DNA of 64,000 bases from Chiayiivirga flava (GCF_014202825.1 NZ_JACHHP010000002.1:682001-746000), one strand, 5' to 3'. Shown: positions 9,333-19,564, counted from the first letter of the stretch. Translations and numbers: made by a program. Notes: generated by a model from the sequence alone, not told the origin.

Positions 9333-12300
9333 GCGTGGCCTCCGCGGCCGGCGAACAGGGCATCGAGATCGTGCAGCAGCGCGAGCGGGATCGACGGCGC
9401 GTGGATGCCCGCACCGTCGTCGCGTCCGGCATCCAGCCCGCGGCAGTAGAGATACCGCACGCCGCCGAAATCGCGCGCGGCCTCGTAGCTGTCGCCGAGG
9501 CGGAAACGCAGCCAGCGGTGCAGCGCGACCGCATACAGCGCGTACTGCAGATCGTATTCGCTGTCGCGCACGGCCGTGTCGAGCGCATGCGGCGTGTAGT
9601 CCGGCAGCAGGTTCGATTTGTAATCGAGCACGTAGTAGCGCCCGTCGTGGCGATACACCAGATCGATGCGCCCGGTCAGCAGGCCCTCGATGCGGCGGCG
9701 CAGGCCGAAACCTTGGCGCGCGGTGGCGATGCCGTGACGATGCAGCACCGCGATCAGCGCCGGCACCGCGACGGGCGCGAGGCCGAGGTGGAACTCCAGT
9801 TCGTTGCGTCGCGCCGCATCCGGCAGGTCGACCAGGCGTGTGCCTTCGGGCAGGCGCACATTGAGCGTGTTGCGCACCAGCGCGCACAGCAGGGCGACGC
9901 CGGCGTCGTCGGTGTCCGGGGCGTAACCTTCCGAACGCAACGCCTGCAGCAGCGCGGCGGCTTCGCCCGGCGGCGGCGCAGCGTCGATCCAGTCACGCCA
10001 GCGCGCCACGTCCACGTGTTCCAGCGCGTGGTGCAGGCTGTTGCCGAAACGCGCGCCGACGAAGGGCGACCGCAGCGGCGCGGACAGCGCGAGCGGATCG
10101 TCCTCGTCGTCGGCGCCGTGTTCCTCCGCGGCGGCGCCGGTGTCTTCGCGCGCGAGTTGCGAGTAGCTGTAGATCCACCAGTCGCGCGCGATCTCGCGCT
10201 GCGCGATGGCCGCAGGCGGCGCCGGTGGCGTGGCCTCCGCGGCGAGGCGCGTGGCCGGCAAAGCCGTCGCGGCGTCTTCGATGCGGATCGCGTCCGGCGC
10301 CGCCGCCCGCAGCACCGCCAGGCGCGCCGCGATCGACGCCTCGTCGACCGTTGCCGCGCTGGTCGCGCCCGTTTCGCGGTGCATTAGCCAAGCCAGCGCG
10401 CTATCGCCGGCGCAGCGGCTCGTGCCCCATGCCAGCCACAGCCCGAGCTTGGCGCGCGTGAGGCCGACATACAGCAGGCGCAGGGCTTCGGCGCGGTCCT
10501 CCGCGCGCTGGCGTTCCGCGGCGACGGCATCGCCGTTGCCGTCGCCGCTGCCCGTCAGCCAGCCGACGCGTTTGGTGCCGTCGTGGAAGGCCAGCACGCC
10601 ACGTGGCTTCGGGATGCCGTCGGTTGCGACGAAGGGCAGGAACACGAGATCGAATTCGAGACCCTTGCTGCGATGCAGGGTCAGGATCGTGACGCGGTCG
10701 GCGTCGGATTCGAGCCGCAGCTGCTCGTCCTCGTTGTCGGCATCGGCATCGCGCATGCGACGTTCGAGCGCGTCGAGCAGGGCGCGTGCGCCGAGCGCTG
10801 CGGCCGGGTCGCATTGCAGGGCGTCGAGCAGTTGCAGGTGGTTGGTCAGGCGGCGCTCGCCGTCGGCAAGCGCGAGCAGGCGCGGGGCCTGTTCCGCACA
10901 CAGCGTGTTGCCCAGTGCGAGCAGGCCGTGGCGGTCGAGTTGGTGGCGCCACGCCTGCGCGAGGTCCTGCGCGCCGCGTTGCTGCAGGGCGTCGTCGTCG
11001 AGCGCGGCGATGTCGGCCGCGCTCCAGCCCAGCAGCGGGGTGGCAAGTGCGGCGCGCAGGCGGCCGTCGTCGCCGGGTGCGACGATGGCGAGCAGCAGGC
11101 GGCGCCATTCTTCCGCCTCCTCGCTCGCGAACACGCTGTCGCGCGCCGGCGCCACGCTCGGCACGCCGATGGCCGCCAGCGTGTGCTGCATGCGCAGCGC
11201 GTCGCGGTTGCTGCGCACCAACACGGCGATGTCGCCGGGGCGGACGGCCCGCGTGTCGTTGCCGCTGCCGCGTTGCACCCGGCCGGCGCGGGCGTCGCGC
11301 AGCAGGGCCTGGATCTGCGCGGCGCAGGCGATGGCGGCGGCGTCGCGGGTCTCGTCGATCGGTTGCTTCGGCATCGAGGCGAGCGTCAGCACGGTGAGCG
11401 CGGGCGCGACGGCGCCGTCGATGCGCAGCGCGTCGTCGGCGCAGCGGCCACCGGGGGCGACCGGCACGAATGCGATGCCGTCCTGTGCGAACGCATCCTC
11501 GCCGCCCATCGCGAACAGCGCTTCCACGGCGCGCAGCAAGCTCGGGCGCGAGCGGAAATTGTGCGCCAGGCTGTGCGTCTGCGACGCCTGCCGTGCCGCG
11601 GCCAGATAGGTGAACACATCGCCGCCGCGAAAGCGGTAGATCGATTGCTTCGGGTCGCCAATCAGGAACAGCGCATGCGGACGCGGATCGTCCGGGTCGG
11701 GCTGCGCGGCAAACACATGACGGAAGATCGACCACTGACGCGGATCGGTGTCCTGGAACTCGTCGACCAGCGCGACGCGGTACTGCGCCCGCAGCCGACG
11801 TGCGAACAGCATGCCGTTCGGTCCGTGCAGCGCCGCTTCGGTGTCGCGCACGAGATCGTCGAAGCCCTGCTGGCCGCGCTGCGCCTTGAGTTCGGCCAGA
11901 CGTCCGCGCGCAAACGCGCAGGCGCGGTGCACCAGGGCGATGCGGCGCCGCGCGCGCTCGAGCGTCAGGGCATCGTCGGCCGCCATCCACGCCGCGATCG
12001 CATCGAACAGCGGCGACTGCGGCACGCGGGCGTGTTGGCCGTCCTTCGCGCGTTCGCGCAGGCCCTCGGGCGTGAACCAGTCGAGCTTGTCGCGCGGCGG
12101 CGGCACCGTGGCCGGCGCGTCGCGCCAGGTCAACAGATGTTCCCAGCGCGCCTGCACGTGGCGCACGGCGAACTTCTGCTTCTGCATCGTGCCGCCGTCG
12201 AACGCCTGCTGCAGCGCTGCGCGCGCGCTGTCGGCATGCGCCGGCACCGCGGCGCGCAGGGCCTGCGTCGCGGCGTCGAGCGCGGCGGCGGCCGTCGGCG

Positions 12301-12913
12301 TCTGCGCCGGGATGTGCGGTTCGATTGCGTCGTGGCCGAGCCAGTCGCGCAGGTCGTCCGCGAGCCGCTGCGGCGACGTCCAGTGTTCGAGCAGCACGTC
12401 GGCATCGCCATCGTCGTAGCTGACGCGGCGCCAGAACTCGGTCGCCACCTCCAGCCGCAGCGCATTTTCGTTCGTCACCAGTTCGCGTGCGGCAAGCGGC
12501 TGCGCGGCCTCCAACGCGTGGTCCGCGAGCGCGCGCTGGCAGAAGGCGTGAATGGTGTGGATCGGCGCAAGATCCATCGATTCGACCGCTGCGCGCAGGC
12601 GATGCACCAGGGCCGCGCGCGTTTCGGACCGCAACGCCGCGTCGACCAGCGCGACGGTGGGCTCGCTGCCGTCCGGTGCCGCTCCGCCGTCCGCCAGTGC
12701 CAGGGCGAGGGTCAGCCGCTCGCGCAGTCGCGTGCGCAGTTCCGCGGTCGCGGCCACCGTGAAGGTGACCGCCAGGACCTCCGGCACCGTCAGGCGCGCT
12801 TCCACGATCAGCCGCACGTACAGTGTGGCCAGGGTGTACGTCTTGCCGGTGCCGGCGCTGGCTTCGATCAGCTGGATGCCGGACAGCGGAACGGTGAGGC
12901 CGAGATCGCTCAT
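9329..12913 (-). CDS. recB: RecBCD exonuclease V subunit beta
   Basis: 3'-5' helicase and nuclease subunit. 1194 residues. Helicase motif I is IEASAGTGKTYTL (Lys24), motif II appears in VALVDEFQDTDPRQW, and motif VI in ALRLLYVGLTRAK. The C-terminal nuclease domain has the conserved GRIDLVYRHDGRYYVLDYKS signature, with the Asp and Asp-x-Lys metal-site residues present. The ATG at 12913 overlaps the recC stop by 4 bases, and its stop overlaps the recD start the same way, implying translational coupling of all three subunits. Confidence 0.97.
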   Translation of the reverse strand: MSDLGLTVPLSGIQLIEASAGTGKTYTLATLYVRLIVEARLTVPEVLAVTFTVAATAELRTRLRERLTLALALADGGAAPDGSEPTVALVDAALRSETRAALVHRLRAAVESMDLAPIHTIHAFCQRALADHALEAAQPLAARELVTNENALRLEVATEFWRRVSYDDGDADVLLEHWTSPQRLADDLRDWLGHDAIEPHIPAQTPTAAAALDAATQALRAAVPAHADSARAALQQAFDGGTMQKQKFAVRHVQARWEHLLTWRDAPATVPPPRDKLDWFTPEGLRERAKDGQHARVPQSPLFDAIAAWMAADDALTLERARRRIALVHRACAFARGRLAELKAQRGQQGFDDLVRDTEAALHGPNGMLFARRLRAQYRVALVDEFQDTDPRQWSIFRHVFAAQPDPDDPRPHALFLIGDPKQSIYRFRGGDVFTYLAAARQASQTHSLAHNFRSRPSLLRAVEALFAMGGEDAFAQDGIAFVPVAPGGRCADDALRIDGAVAPALTVLTLASMPKQPIDETRDAAAIACAAQIQALLRDARAGRVQRGSGNDTRAVRPGDIAVLVRSNRDALRMQHTLAAIGVPSVAPARDSVFASEEAEEWRRLLLAIVAPGDDGRLRAALATPLLGWSAADIAALDDDALQQRGAQDLAQAWRHQLDRHGLLALGNTLCAEQAPRLLALADGERRLTNHLQLLDALQCDPAAALGARALLDALERRMRDADADNEDEQLRLESDADRVTILTLHRSKGLEFDLVFLPFVATDGIPKPRGVLAFHDGTKRVGWLTGSGDGNGDAVAAERQRAEDRAEALRLLYVGLTRAKLGLWLAWGTSRCAGDSALAWLMHRETGATSAATVDEASIAARLAVLRAAAPDAIRIEDAATALPATRLAAEATPPAPPAAIAQREIARDWWIYSYSQLAREDTGAAAEEHGADDEDDPLALSAPLRSPFVGARFGNSLHHALEHVDVARWRDWIDAAPPPGEAAALLQALRSEGYAPDTDDAGVALLCALVRNTLNVRLPEGTRLVDLPDAARRNELEFHLGLAPVAVPALIAVLHRHGIATARQGFGLRRRIEGLLTGRIDLVYRHDGRYYVLDYKSNLLPDYTPHALDTAVRDSEYDLQYALYAVALHRWLRFRLGDSYEAARDFGGVRYLYCRGLDAGRDDGAGIHAPSIPLALLHDLDALFAGRGGHA

Positions 12914-15900
12914 GCGGCGTCGGCCTGCAGCAGCGCGCCGAACACCGTCACCGAGATCGATCGGAACGCCTCCGCCTCGCGCGTGTTGCCCGGCGCGAAC
13001 GGATCGCGTCCGCGCAGCGCCAGCGCGATCCACGGATCGTGCCGTTCGACCTGGTCCCACACCGTGCGTGCGTGTTCGAACGCCTCCTCGTCGCTGCATT
13101 GCCGCTCGCGCAGACGCTGCACGAATGCGTAGCCGGCGCGCGGTCCCCACGGCAGCGCCTCCTGCAGGGCCTGCCTGCGCAGCGCGAGCAGGCCATCGAG
13201 CACGCTGCGCGCGGCATGCGGCGCGATGGCCGCGCAACGGCGCGAACCTTCCTTCGCGATGAGGCGATGCACTGGCGCGGTTTCGCCGAGCGCCGACCAC
13301 ACCAGCGCGTCCAGGCCGAGCCGCAGCTGCGTCCGGCCGTGCGGTTCGCTCAGGCTCCACTGGTGCAGGCCGCTGTCGAACACCGCGTCCAGCCGGCCGT
13401 GCAGGCGCGTGCCGCCGAGGTCGATCTCGAAGTCGCGCGCGCGCATCGCGCCGCGCTGCGGCGCGCGCCACCGCGCAAGCAGCGGGCGCAGCTCCTGCCA
13501 CGCGAGCGCGACCTCGTGCCGGCCCGCGCGTCCGGGCGCGATGCGCGCCTGCGCCAGCAGCCGCGCGCGCAGCGCGTCGACGTCGAGCGCGTCGTCGCGC
13601 AGCAACTCGGCGAACACCGCGTCGCGCACCGCATGGCGATGCAGCCCGTCGTTGCGATCGAACGGTTCGTCGTCGGCGGCATCCTCCGACAGGGTGCGCA
13701 GGCGCAGGCCGAGACGACGTTCGAGCCAGGCGCGCGCGGGATTGAGCAGATCGTGCAGCACGACGCGATGCTGCACCGCGGTTTCGGGCGGCGGTGGCGG
13801 CAGAACCGTGGCGAACGCGGGCAATGCGGCGGCGACGCGCGGCACGTCGGTCGCGACGCGCCACTGCGCGAGGTAACTCGTGCGGCGCGCATCGCCGGCG
13901 CCGAACGCTTCCGGCGCAAACGGCTGCAGCGGATGCGACACCATCAGCGCGTCCGCGTCGCGCCCGGCGGTGTGCGCGGCCTGCTCCAGCAACTCCGCCA
14001 CCACCACCGAGGGCGGCCGTGCCTCGCCGCTGCGCGGATCGGCGCCCAGCCAGCTCAGGTAAAACGTGTCCGTCGCGGCGGCGAACAGCTGCAGGAACAG
14101 CAGGCGGTCGTCGTCGCGGATCGAGCGGTCGCCGAGACGATGCGCGGGTGTGCGCAGGGCGTGCGCGATGCGATTGAGGCCGCCGGCCGGGTCGCGGCGC
14201 GGAAACACGTCGTCGTCCATGCCGATCAGGCACACCACGCGGAACGGGATCAGCCGCATCGGCACCATGCGCGCGACGTTGACCCCGCCGCTGAGGAAGG
14301 GCTGGCGGGTCTGGTCCTCGCGCAACGCGGCATCGAACCACGCGCGCACCACGTCGGGCGCAATGGCGTCGTCGACCTGCGCGGTGCGGGTTTCCTCACC
14401 GAAACGCTGCAGCGTTGCGCGCAATGTCTCGAGCGCACGTCGGGTGGCGGCATCGGACGGGTTCGGCTCGAACAGGTCGTCGAGCAGGCGCGCGATGCGT
14501 GCTTCCCAGCGCGCGGCATCGGCCGGTTGCGCGAGTTCGCGCTGCAGCCGTGCGAGCGTGCGCAGCGCCTGCAACGCGGCATCGAGCGTGGCGATGGCGC
14601 CGCCTTCGAGCTCGGGCCACGGCGCAATGCCCTCCAGCATCGCATCGTCGCCGCCGGCGTGGCCGAGCAGGATGCGATCGAGCGCCCACGCCCACGTGTA
14701 CGCAGGTTCCTCGGGTGCACCGTGCGCGACGCGGTGGCGCGCGTCGAGCGCCCAGCGTGCGCCGGCGGCGTGCAGCCAGTCAACGAGCGCCTCGAGTTCG
14801 CCGCCGTCGAGCTCGAACCGCGCGGCCACCGCCGGCTGCGCCAGCAACGCGAGCACCTCGCCGACGCCGAAGCGCGCTTCGGGCAGCGCGAGGGCGCGCA
14901 GGAAGGTGTCGACCAGCGGATGCGCGGCAATGGCGCTGCCGTCGGCGAGCGCGTACGGCACGTGTCCGCGCTCGCCCTGCGTGGCGCCGAACACGGCGTG
15001 CACGTACGGCGCGTAGCGATCGATGTCGGGCGTCAGCACCGCGATGTCGCGCGGCTGCAGCGTGGGGTCGGCATCGAGCAGGACGCGCAGCTGGTCGTGC
15101 AGCACCTGCACCTCGCGCAGGCGGGTGTGGCAGCGGTGGAACTGCAGCGAGCGGTCGGATGCGAGATCGGCAGGCACCGGCGCGCGCCGCGCCAGCAGAT
15201 CGCGCTGCATGCGATGCAACAGGCCGGTGCGCGTGGCCGGGTCCGGCGGCACGTAGATCGCCTGTTCCCAGGTGGGGTGCGCCACGTCGTAGGAAAACAG
15301 CAGGCGCACGAAGTCGCGCCCGGCCACGCCGTTGGCGCGCAGCAGCGGGTGTTCGTCGTCGCCGGAGAAACCCGCGTCGGGCTGGGCACGCAGTCGTTCG
15401 CGCGCGGTCTGCAGATCGCCCCACCAGCGCTCCACCGGCGACACGAAGAAGAAGTGCAGCGTGCCCGCGCGCGCCTGCGATGCGATCACGCGCAGCACGT
15501 CGGGCGAGACGTTCTGGCAGCAGAACGCGAACAGCCGCGACGCAAGCCCGACGGGCGCCGCATCGCCGTCCTCGCCGAAACGCGCGAGATAGTCCGTGAG
15601 GCGGGCGCCGCGGTGCGCAAGGCCACGCGTCGCGTGCCGCCACAATGTCGCCTGCCAGTCGCCGGGTGCGGCACCGCGATCCCAGTCGTGCAGCCAGTCG
15701 CGGCGCCAGGCCTGGTACTTCTCGAAGGCCGCGGCCAGGTCGCCGGCGAGCGTCCATGCCGCGCGCTCGGGCCGTTCGCGCTCGAGCAGCGGCCGCAGCG
15801 GTTCCAGCGCGCGCTGCTGGCGCACCGAGCGGTCGCGCAGGCTGGACCACAACCGCCAGCGCAGATGCGCGGCATCGGCGCTGGCCGCGTCGTCGCCGCC

Positions 15901-16149
15901 GAGGTTCGCCGCCAGCGCATCGCGCACGAACTCGCCGGGCGTGAGAAAGCGCAGGTTCGCGGCCACGCCGTGCTCGCGTGCGAGCGTGGCCTGCAGCCAG
16001 CGCCGCATCGACGGCTGCGGAATGAGGATGGTGTCCGGCGCGAGCGGGTCGCAGGACACGTCGATGCGCGCAAGCTCGGCCGCCAGCACGCCAGCCAGCA
16101 CCTCGAGATCGTTGCCATGGTAGAGACGGAAGTCGGGCGCGGCCGGCAT
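12910..16149 (-). CDS. recC: RecBCD exonuclease V subunit gamma
   Basis: Chi-recognition subunit of RecBCD with dead helicase and nuclease folds. 1079 residues, near the family norm of about 1120. The start FRLYHGNDLEVLAGVLA is the typical RecC N-terminus (usually FRLYxSNxLexLa), followed by ILIPQPSMRRWLQ. MRLIPFRVVCLIGMDDDVFPR in the middle is the RecC RP-f-vvclLGMndg-fPR motif. First gene of the operon; the upstream 200-base gap to the divergent MotA-like gene holds its promoter. Confidence 0.96.
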   Translation of the reverse strand: MPAAPDFRLYHGNDLEVLAGVLAAELARIDVSCDPLAPDTILIPQPSMRRWLQATLAREHGVAANLRFLTPGEFVRDALAANLGGDDAASADAAHLRWRLWSSLRDRSVRQQRALEPLRPLLERERPERAAWTLAGDLAAAFEKYQAWRRDWLHDWDRGAAPGDWQATLWRHATRGLAHRGARLTDYLARFGEDGDAAPVGLASRLFAFCCQNVSPDVLRVIASQARAGTLHFFFVSPVERWWGDLQTARERLRAQPDAGFSGDDEHPLLRANGVAGRDFVRLLFSYDVAHPTWEQAIYVPPDPATRTGLLHRMQRDLLARRAPVPADLASDRSLQFHRCHTRLREVQVLHDQLRVLLDADPTLQPRDIAVLTPDIDRYAPYVHAVFGATQGERGHVPYALADGSAIAAHPLVDTFLRALALPEARFGVGEVLALLAQPAVAARFELDGGELEALVDWLHAAGARWALDARHRVAHGAPEEPAYTWAWALDRILLGHAGGDDAMLEGIAPWPELEGGAIATLDAALQALRTLARLQRELAQPADAARWEARIARLLDDLFEPNPSDAATRRALETLRATLQRFGEETRTAQVDDAIAPDVVRAWFDAALREDQTRQPFLSGGVNVARMVPMRLIPFRVVCLIGMDDDVFPRRDPAGGLNRIAHALRTPAHRLGDRSIRDDDRLLFLQLFAAATDTFYLSWLGADPRSGEARPPSVVVAELLEQAAHTAGRDADALMVSHPLQPFAPEAFGAGDARRTSYLAQWRVATDVPRVAAALPAFATVLPPPPPETAVQHRVVLHDLLNPARAWLERRLGLRLRTLSEDAADDEPFDRNDGLHRHAVRDAVFAELLRDDALDVDALRARLLAQARIAPGRAGRHEVALAWQELRPLLARWRAPQRGAMRARDFEIDLGGTRLHGRLDAVFDSGLHQWSLSEPHGRTQLRLGLDALVWSALGETAPVHRLIAKEGSRRCAAIAPHAARSVLDGLLALRRQALQEALPWGPRAGYAFVQRLRERQCSDEEAFEHARTVWDQVERHDPWIALALRGRDPFAPGNTREAEAFRSISVTVFGALLQADAA

Positions 16150-16355
16150 GGGCACATGATGCCCGAGACACGTCGCAGCGGCTGCGACCGGGAACATCCG
16201 AGGATGCGAGTGGTCCCAGCACGGTCGCACTCGTCACGTCGCATCGGCGCGGCACGGTTCAGCCGGCCCGCGTCATGCTGGCGCGCGCGCCGTCGGCCGC
16301 CCAGCCGGCATCGCGTCGCCGCGTCGCACTCCATCCATCGGCAAAGGTTTCGTCC

Positions 16356-17438
16356 ATGAGCCAACCCAATCGCGTCCTGCTCTGGATGCTCGGCTTCCTC
16401 GCGCTGGTCGGCGTGGCCGCCGTCCTGCTGTTTCCGTCGCTGCGCAGCGCGTTCGGCGCGACGCCCTACTTCAACGGCGTGATCATCGCGGTGTTCGTCG
16501 TCGGGATCGCGGTGAACCTGCGCCAGGTGTTGCGCCTGCAGCGCGAAGTGGCATGGATCGAAGGCTACCGGCGCTCCAGCCCCGATCGCGTGCAGGAGTC
16601 GCCGGTGCTGCTGGCACCGATGGCCAAGATGCTCGGCAAGGGCGCCAAGCAGCAGTCGCTGTCCACCGCCTCGACGCGTTCCATCCTCGACAGCATCTAC
16701 CTGCGCCTGGAAGAACAGCGCGACCTCTCGCGCTACCTCATCGGCCTCATGATCTTCCTCGGCCTGCTCGGCACGTTCTGGGGACTGCTCAAGACCATCG
16801 GTTCGGTCAGCGACATCATCGGCGGCTTGTCGGCCAGCGGCGATGCGCTGGCGATGTTCGAAACGCTCAAGACGCGCCTGCAGGCGCCGCTATCGGGCAT
16901 GGCGACGAGTTTCTCGACGTCGCTGTTCGGACTCGCCGGTTCGCTGATCCTCGGATTCCTCGATCTGCAGTCCGGGCGCGCGTCGAACCGCTTCTACACC
17001 GAAGTGGAAGACTGGCTGTCGGGCATGACCCGGCTGTCGTCCGGCGGCGCCATCGCCGACGGCGATGCCTCCGTGCCCGCATATGTGCAGGCATTGCTGG
17101 AGCAGACGGCCGACGGCCTGGAGCGCATGCAGCGCGCCATCGTCGACAGCGAGCGCGAGCGCCGCGGCAATGCCGAGCAGCTGTCCGAACTCAACACCCA
17201 GCTCGCGCGCCTGTCCGAACACCTGGGCAAGGAGTCGCGCGGCGCCAGCGATCTTGCGCAGGCGCAGAGCGAGCTGAAGACCGTGCTGCGCACGCTGGCG
17301 CAGCAGAACGAGGGCGGGTCGCGCCTGTCGGACGAACTGCGCGCCGAATTCCGTCTGCTCTCACGCACCATCGCGGCGGCCGTGGACGGCAAGCGTCCCG
17401 TCGCGCCGGCGCCGGACCTGCCGCGCGAGCGGTTCTGA
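16356..17438 (+). CDS. MotA/TolQ/ExbB-like proton-channel protein with coiled-coil tail
   Basis: 360 residues. Four membrane segments are visible at about 7-26, 40-57, 126-147 and 183-202. The third contains GLLGTFWGLLKTIG, the signature of TolQ/ExbB/MotA proton channels. A long hydrophilic helix-rich tail (about 245-345) is probably a coiled coil. No flagellar genes are nearby, so this is not a flagellar stator by context; it pairs with the OmpA/MotB-like gene 17 bases downstream. The pair resembles ZorA/ZorB of the Zorya defence system but also common housekeeping MotA-OmpA pairs of unknown role. Confidence 0.85.
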   Translation: MSQPNRVLLWMLGFLALVGVAAVLLFPSLRSAFGATPYFNGVIIAVFVVGIAVNLRQVLRLQREVAWIEGYRRSSPDRVQESPVLLAPMAKMLGKGAKQQSLSTASTRSILDSIYLRLEEQRDLSRYLIGLMIFLGLLGTFWGLLKTIGSVSDIIGGLSASGDALAMFETLKTRLQAPLSGMATSFSTSLFGLAGSLILGFLDLQSGRASNRFYTEVEDWLSGMTRLSSGGAIADGDASVPAYVQALLEQTADGLERMQRAIVDSERERRGNAEQLSELNTQLARLSEHLGKESRGASDLAQAQSELKTVLRTLAQQNEGGSRLSDELRAEFRLLSRTIAAAVDGKRPVAPAPDLPRERF

Positions 17439-17455
17439 GCGGCGGCCACTGACGC

Positions 17456-18586
17456 ATGAGCACCAGCCTCGCACGCCGCCGCCGCGCGGTCGATTTCTGG
17501 CCCGGATTCGTCGACGCCCTCAGCTCGCTGCTGATGGTGCTGGTGTTTCTGCTGCTGATCTTCACCGTCGGCCAGTTCGTGCTGTCCGATGCACTGTCCG
17601 GACGCGACAAGGCGCTGGCCGAACTCAACGCCGAGCTCGCGCAGCTGGCAAAGTCGCTGTCGATGGAAGAGGCAGCCAAGGCCCAGGCGCTGCAACGCAT
17701 CGAGGACATTTCCGCCTCGCTCGCCACCGCCGCCGGCGAGCGCGATGCGTTGCGCCTCAACCTCGACCAGACCGGCGCCGCGCTCACCCAGGCCACGGCG
17801 CAGCTTGAGGGCAGCGAGGCCGAGGTGGCGCGTCTCACCGCCGACATCAACGCGCTGGCCGAGCTGCGCCGCCAGCTCGAAAGCGAAATCGCCTCGCGCC
17901 TGGCCGAGCTCGACGAAAACCGCGAGAAACTTGCGGTGCAGACCGATCTGTCGGCCAAGTCCGCGGCGCAGGTGGAGCTGCTCAACCGGCAGATGGCGGC
18001 GCTGCGCCAGCAGCTCGACGAGATCAGCGCCTCGCTCGAACTGGCCAACGCGCAGTCGAAGGCCAAGGACGTGCGCATCGCGGACCTCGGCAAGGAACTC
18101 AATCTCGCGCTCGCCAACAAGGTCAACGAACTGCAGCGCTACCGCTCCGACTTTTTCGGCAAGCTCCGCGCGGTGCTCGGCGACCGCGCCGACATCCAGA
18201 TCGTCGGCGACCGTTTCGTGGTGCCGAGCGAGCTGCTGTTCGCGTCAGGCACCGACGAGCTCACGCCGGCGGCCTACGCGCAGCTCGACAAGCTGGCCGC
18301 GACGCTCAGCGAAGTCACCAGCGAAATCCCGAGCGAGCTCGACTGGGTGCTGCGCATCGACGGCCACACCGACCGGCGTCCGATCAGCACGCCGCGCTTC
18401 CCGTCGAACTGGGAACTGTCGACCGCGCGTGCGATCGCGATCGTGAAGTATCTCGTGGTGCGCGGGATTCCGGCCAATCGCCTCGCGGCGAACGGCTTCG
18501 GCGAGTTCCGCCCGCTCGACACCGGCGACAGCGAAGCCGCCTACGCGATCAATCGAAGGATCGAGATCCAGCTGACGAATCGCTGA
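17456..18586 (+). CDS. MotB/ZorB-like protein: one membrane helix, coiled coil, OmpA peptidoglycan-binding domain
   Basis: 376 residues. One membrane helix at about 22-45 is preceded by VDFWPGFVDALSS; Asp20 stands where MotB-type proteins carry the proton-binding Asp. Residues about 48-235 are a long coiled coil rich in Ala, Leu, Glu and Arg. The C-terminus (about 250-376) is an OmpA-like domain with LLFASGTDEL, RIDGHTDRRP and NRRIEIQL motifs that bind peptidoglycan. Translationally close to the MotA-like gene, so the two should form an inner-membrane ion-driven complex anchored to the wall. Confidence 0.87.
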   Translation: MSTSLARRRRAVDFWPGFVDALSSLLMVLVFLLLIFTVGQFVLSDALSGRDKALAELNAELAQLAKSLSMEEAAKAQALQRIEDISASLATAAGERDALRLNLDQTGAALTQATAQLEGSEAEVARLTADINALAELRRQLESEIASRLAELDENREKLAVQTDLSAKSAAQVELLNRQMAALRQQLDEISASLELANAQSKAKDVRIADLGKELNLALANKVNELQRYRSDFFGKLRAVLGDRADIQIVGDRFVVPSELLFASGTDELTPAAYAQLDKLAATLSEVTSEIPSELDWVLRIDGHTDRRPISTPRFPSNWELSTARAIAIVKYLVVRGIPANRLAANGFGEFRPLDTGDSEAAYAINRRIEIQLTNR

Positions 18587-18638
18587 TGTCGCGCATCGCC
18601 ATGCCATGATGCTCAGCACGCAACGCCACGTCCTGCCA

Positions 18639-18684
18639 CCCTTCTCCCCCCCGGGAGAAGGTGCCGGCAGGCGGATGAGGGACA
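18639..18684. repeat. REP-like palindromic repeat, single copy
   Basis: CCTTCTCCC...GGGAGAAGG is a perfect 9-bp inverted repeat at 18640-18661, followed by GTGCCGGCAGGCGGATGAGG. The same unit occurs in a cluster at 20209-20461. It lies between the convergent OmpA-like and methyltransferase genes, a usual position for such elements. The rest of the 225-base gap shows no gene. Confidence 0.75.
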
Positions 18685-18811
18685 TGCGGTCCGTCGTATC
18701 GGTGCATGATGTACCGAGCGAGCGGCGGTGAAATGCGATCATGCAGCCACCCGCCGATTTCGCTGGGTTCTGCATCCGCACCCGTCTCCCGAGGCGGAAG
18801 GTCGCGGAACG

Positions 18812-19564
18812 CTACGCCTGCCGCCCGACGCGCAACACCAGCGGCCAGCGCACCACGCGCGTGTCCGCCTCGCCCCACGCCGCCGCGAACTCCGGCGCGA
18901 TCCGCTCGATCGGATCGACCCCGGTCGCTGCCTTGTAGCGCTGCGTCGCCGACCACGTACCCAGGTACGCGAGGTACTGCCCCAGCGTCCACGTCACGGC
19001 CATCTCGAACGCCGGCACACCGTCCACCCGGGCGAACGGAAACTCGAGCTCGGCATACCCGTTCTCGATGTGCCGCCGCTCCGGCGGCCAGTAGTTTCCG
19101 AGCCACTGGTCGTACAGACGCATGAACGCGGCATCCACGTCGCGCGACACCTGCGACAGCCCGTAGCTCCACACCGCGATCGCGCCGTCGTCGGCCAGCA
19201 CGCGCCGCACCTGCGCGTAGAAGGCCGGCAGATCGAACCAGTGCAACGCCTGCGCCACGGTGACCAGATCGACGCTGCCGTCGGCCAGCGTGGGCGCCTC
19301 CGCCGGTTCGACGCGGTACTCCACATTTCCGGCCGGCGCGGCCTGCGCGATCTGCTCCGCGCTCGGATCGGTGCCGAGCACGCGCTCGAACACCCGCGCC
19401 AGCGCCACCGTGGCCTGTCCGTTGCCGCAACCGGCATCCCACGCCAGCCCGCGCCGCGCCGGCACGCCGGCGAGCCAGTCGAACAACGCATCGGGGTAGG
19501 TCGGGCGCGCACGCGCGTAGGTGGCGGCGTGGCCGGAGAAGTGGTCTTTGAAGGTGCGGGTCAT
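18812..19564 (-). CDS. Class I SAM-dependent methyltransferase
   Basis: 250 residues. Motif I is AWDAGCGNGQATVALA, followed by an acidic residue at the end of strand two (VLGTDPSAEQI) and VEPAEAPTLADGSVDLVTVAQALHWFD, the typical motif sequence of Methyltransf_11-type enzymes of the trans-aconitate/UbiE-like group. The N-terminus FKDHFSGHAATYARARPTYP is the usual start of this subfamily. Substrate unknown. It is convergent with the MotB-like gene and divergent from a GNAT. Confidence 0.88.
   Translation of the reverse strand: MTRTFKDHFSGHAATYARARPTYPDALFDWLAGVPARRGLAWDAGCGNGQATVALARVFERVLGTDPSAEQIAQAAPAGNVEYRVEPAEAPTLADGSVDLVTVAQALHWFDLPAFYAQVRRVLADDGAIAVWSYGLSQVSRDVDAAFMRLYDQWLGNYWPPERRHIENGYAELEFPFARVDGVPAFEMAVTWTLGQYLAYLGTWSATQRYKAATGVDPIERIAPEFAAAWGEADTRVVRWPLVLRVGRQA

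Noticed and set aside
16356-18586. Complete Zorya defence system
   Set aside because: Only ZorA/B-like proteins are present; no ZorC, ZorD or ZorE homologue lies on either side.
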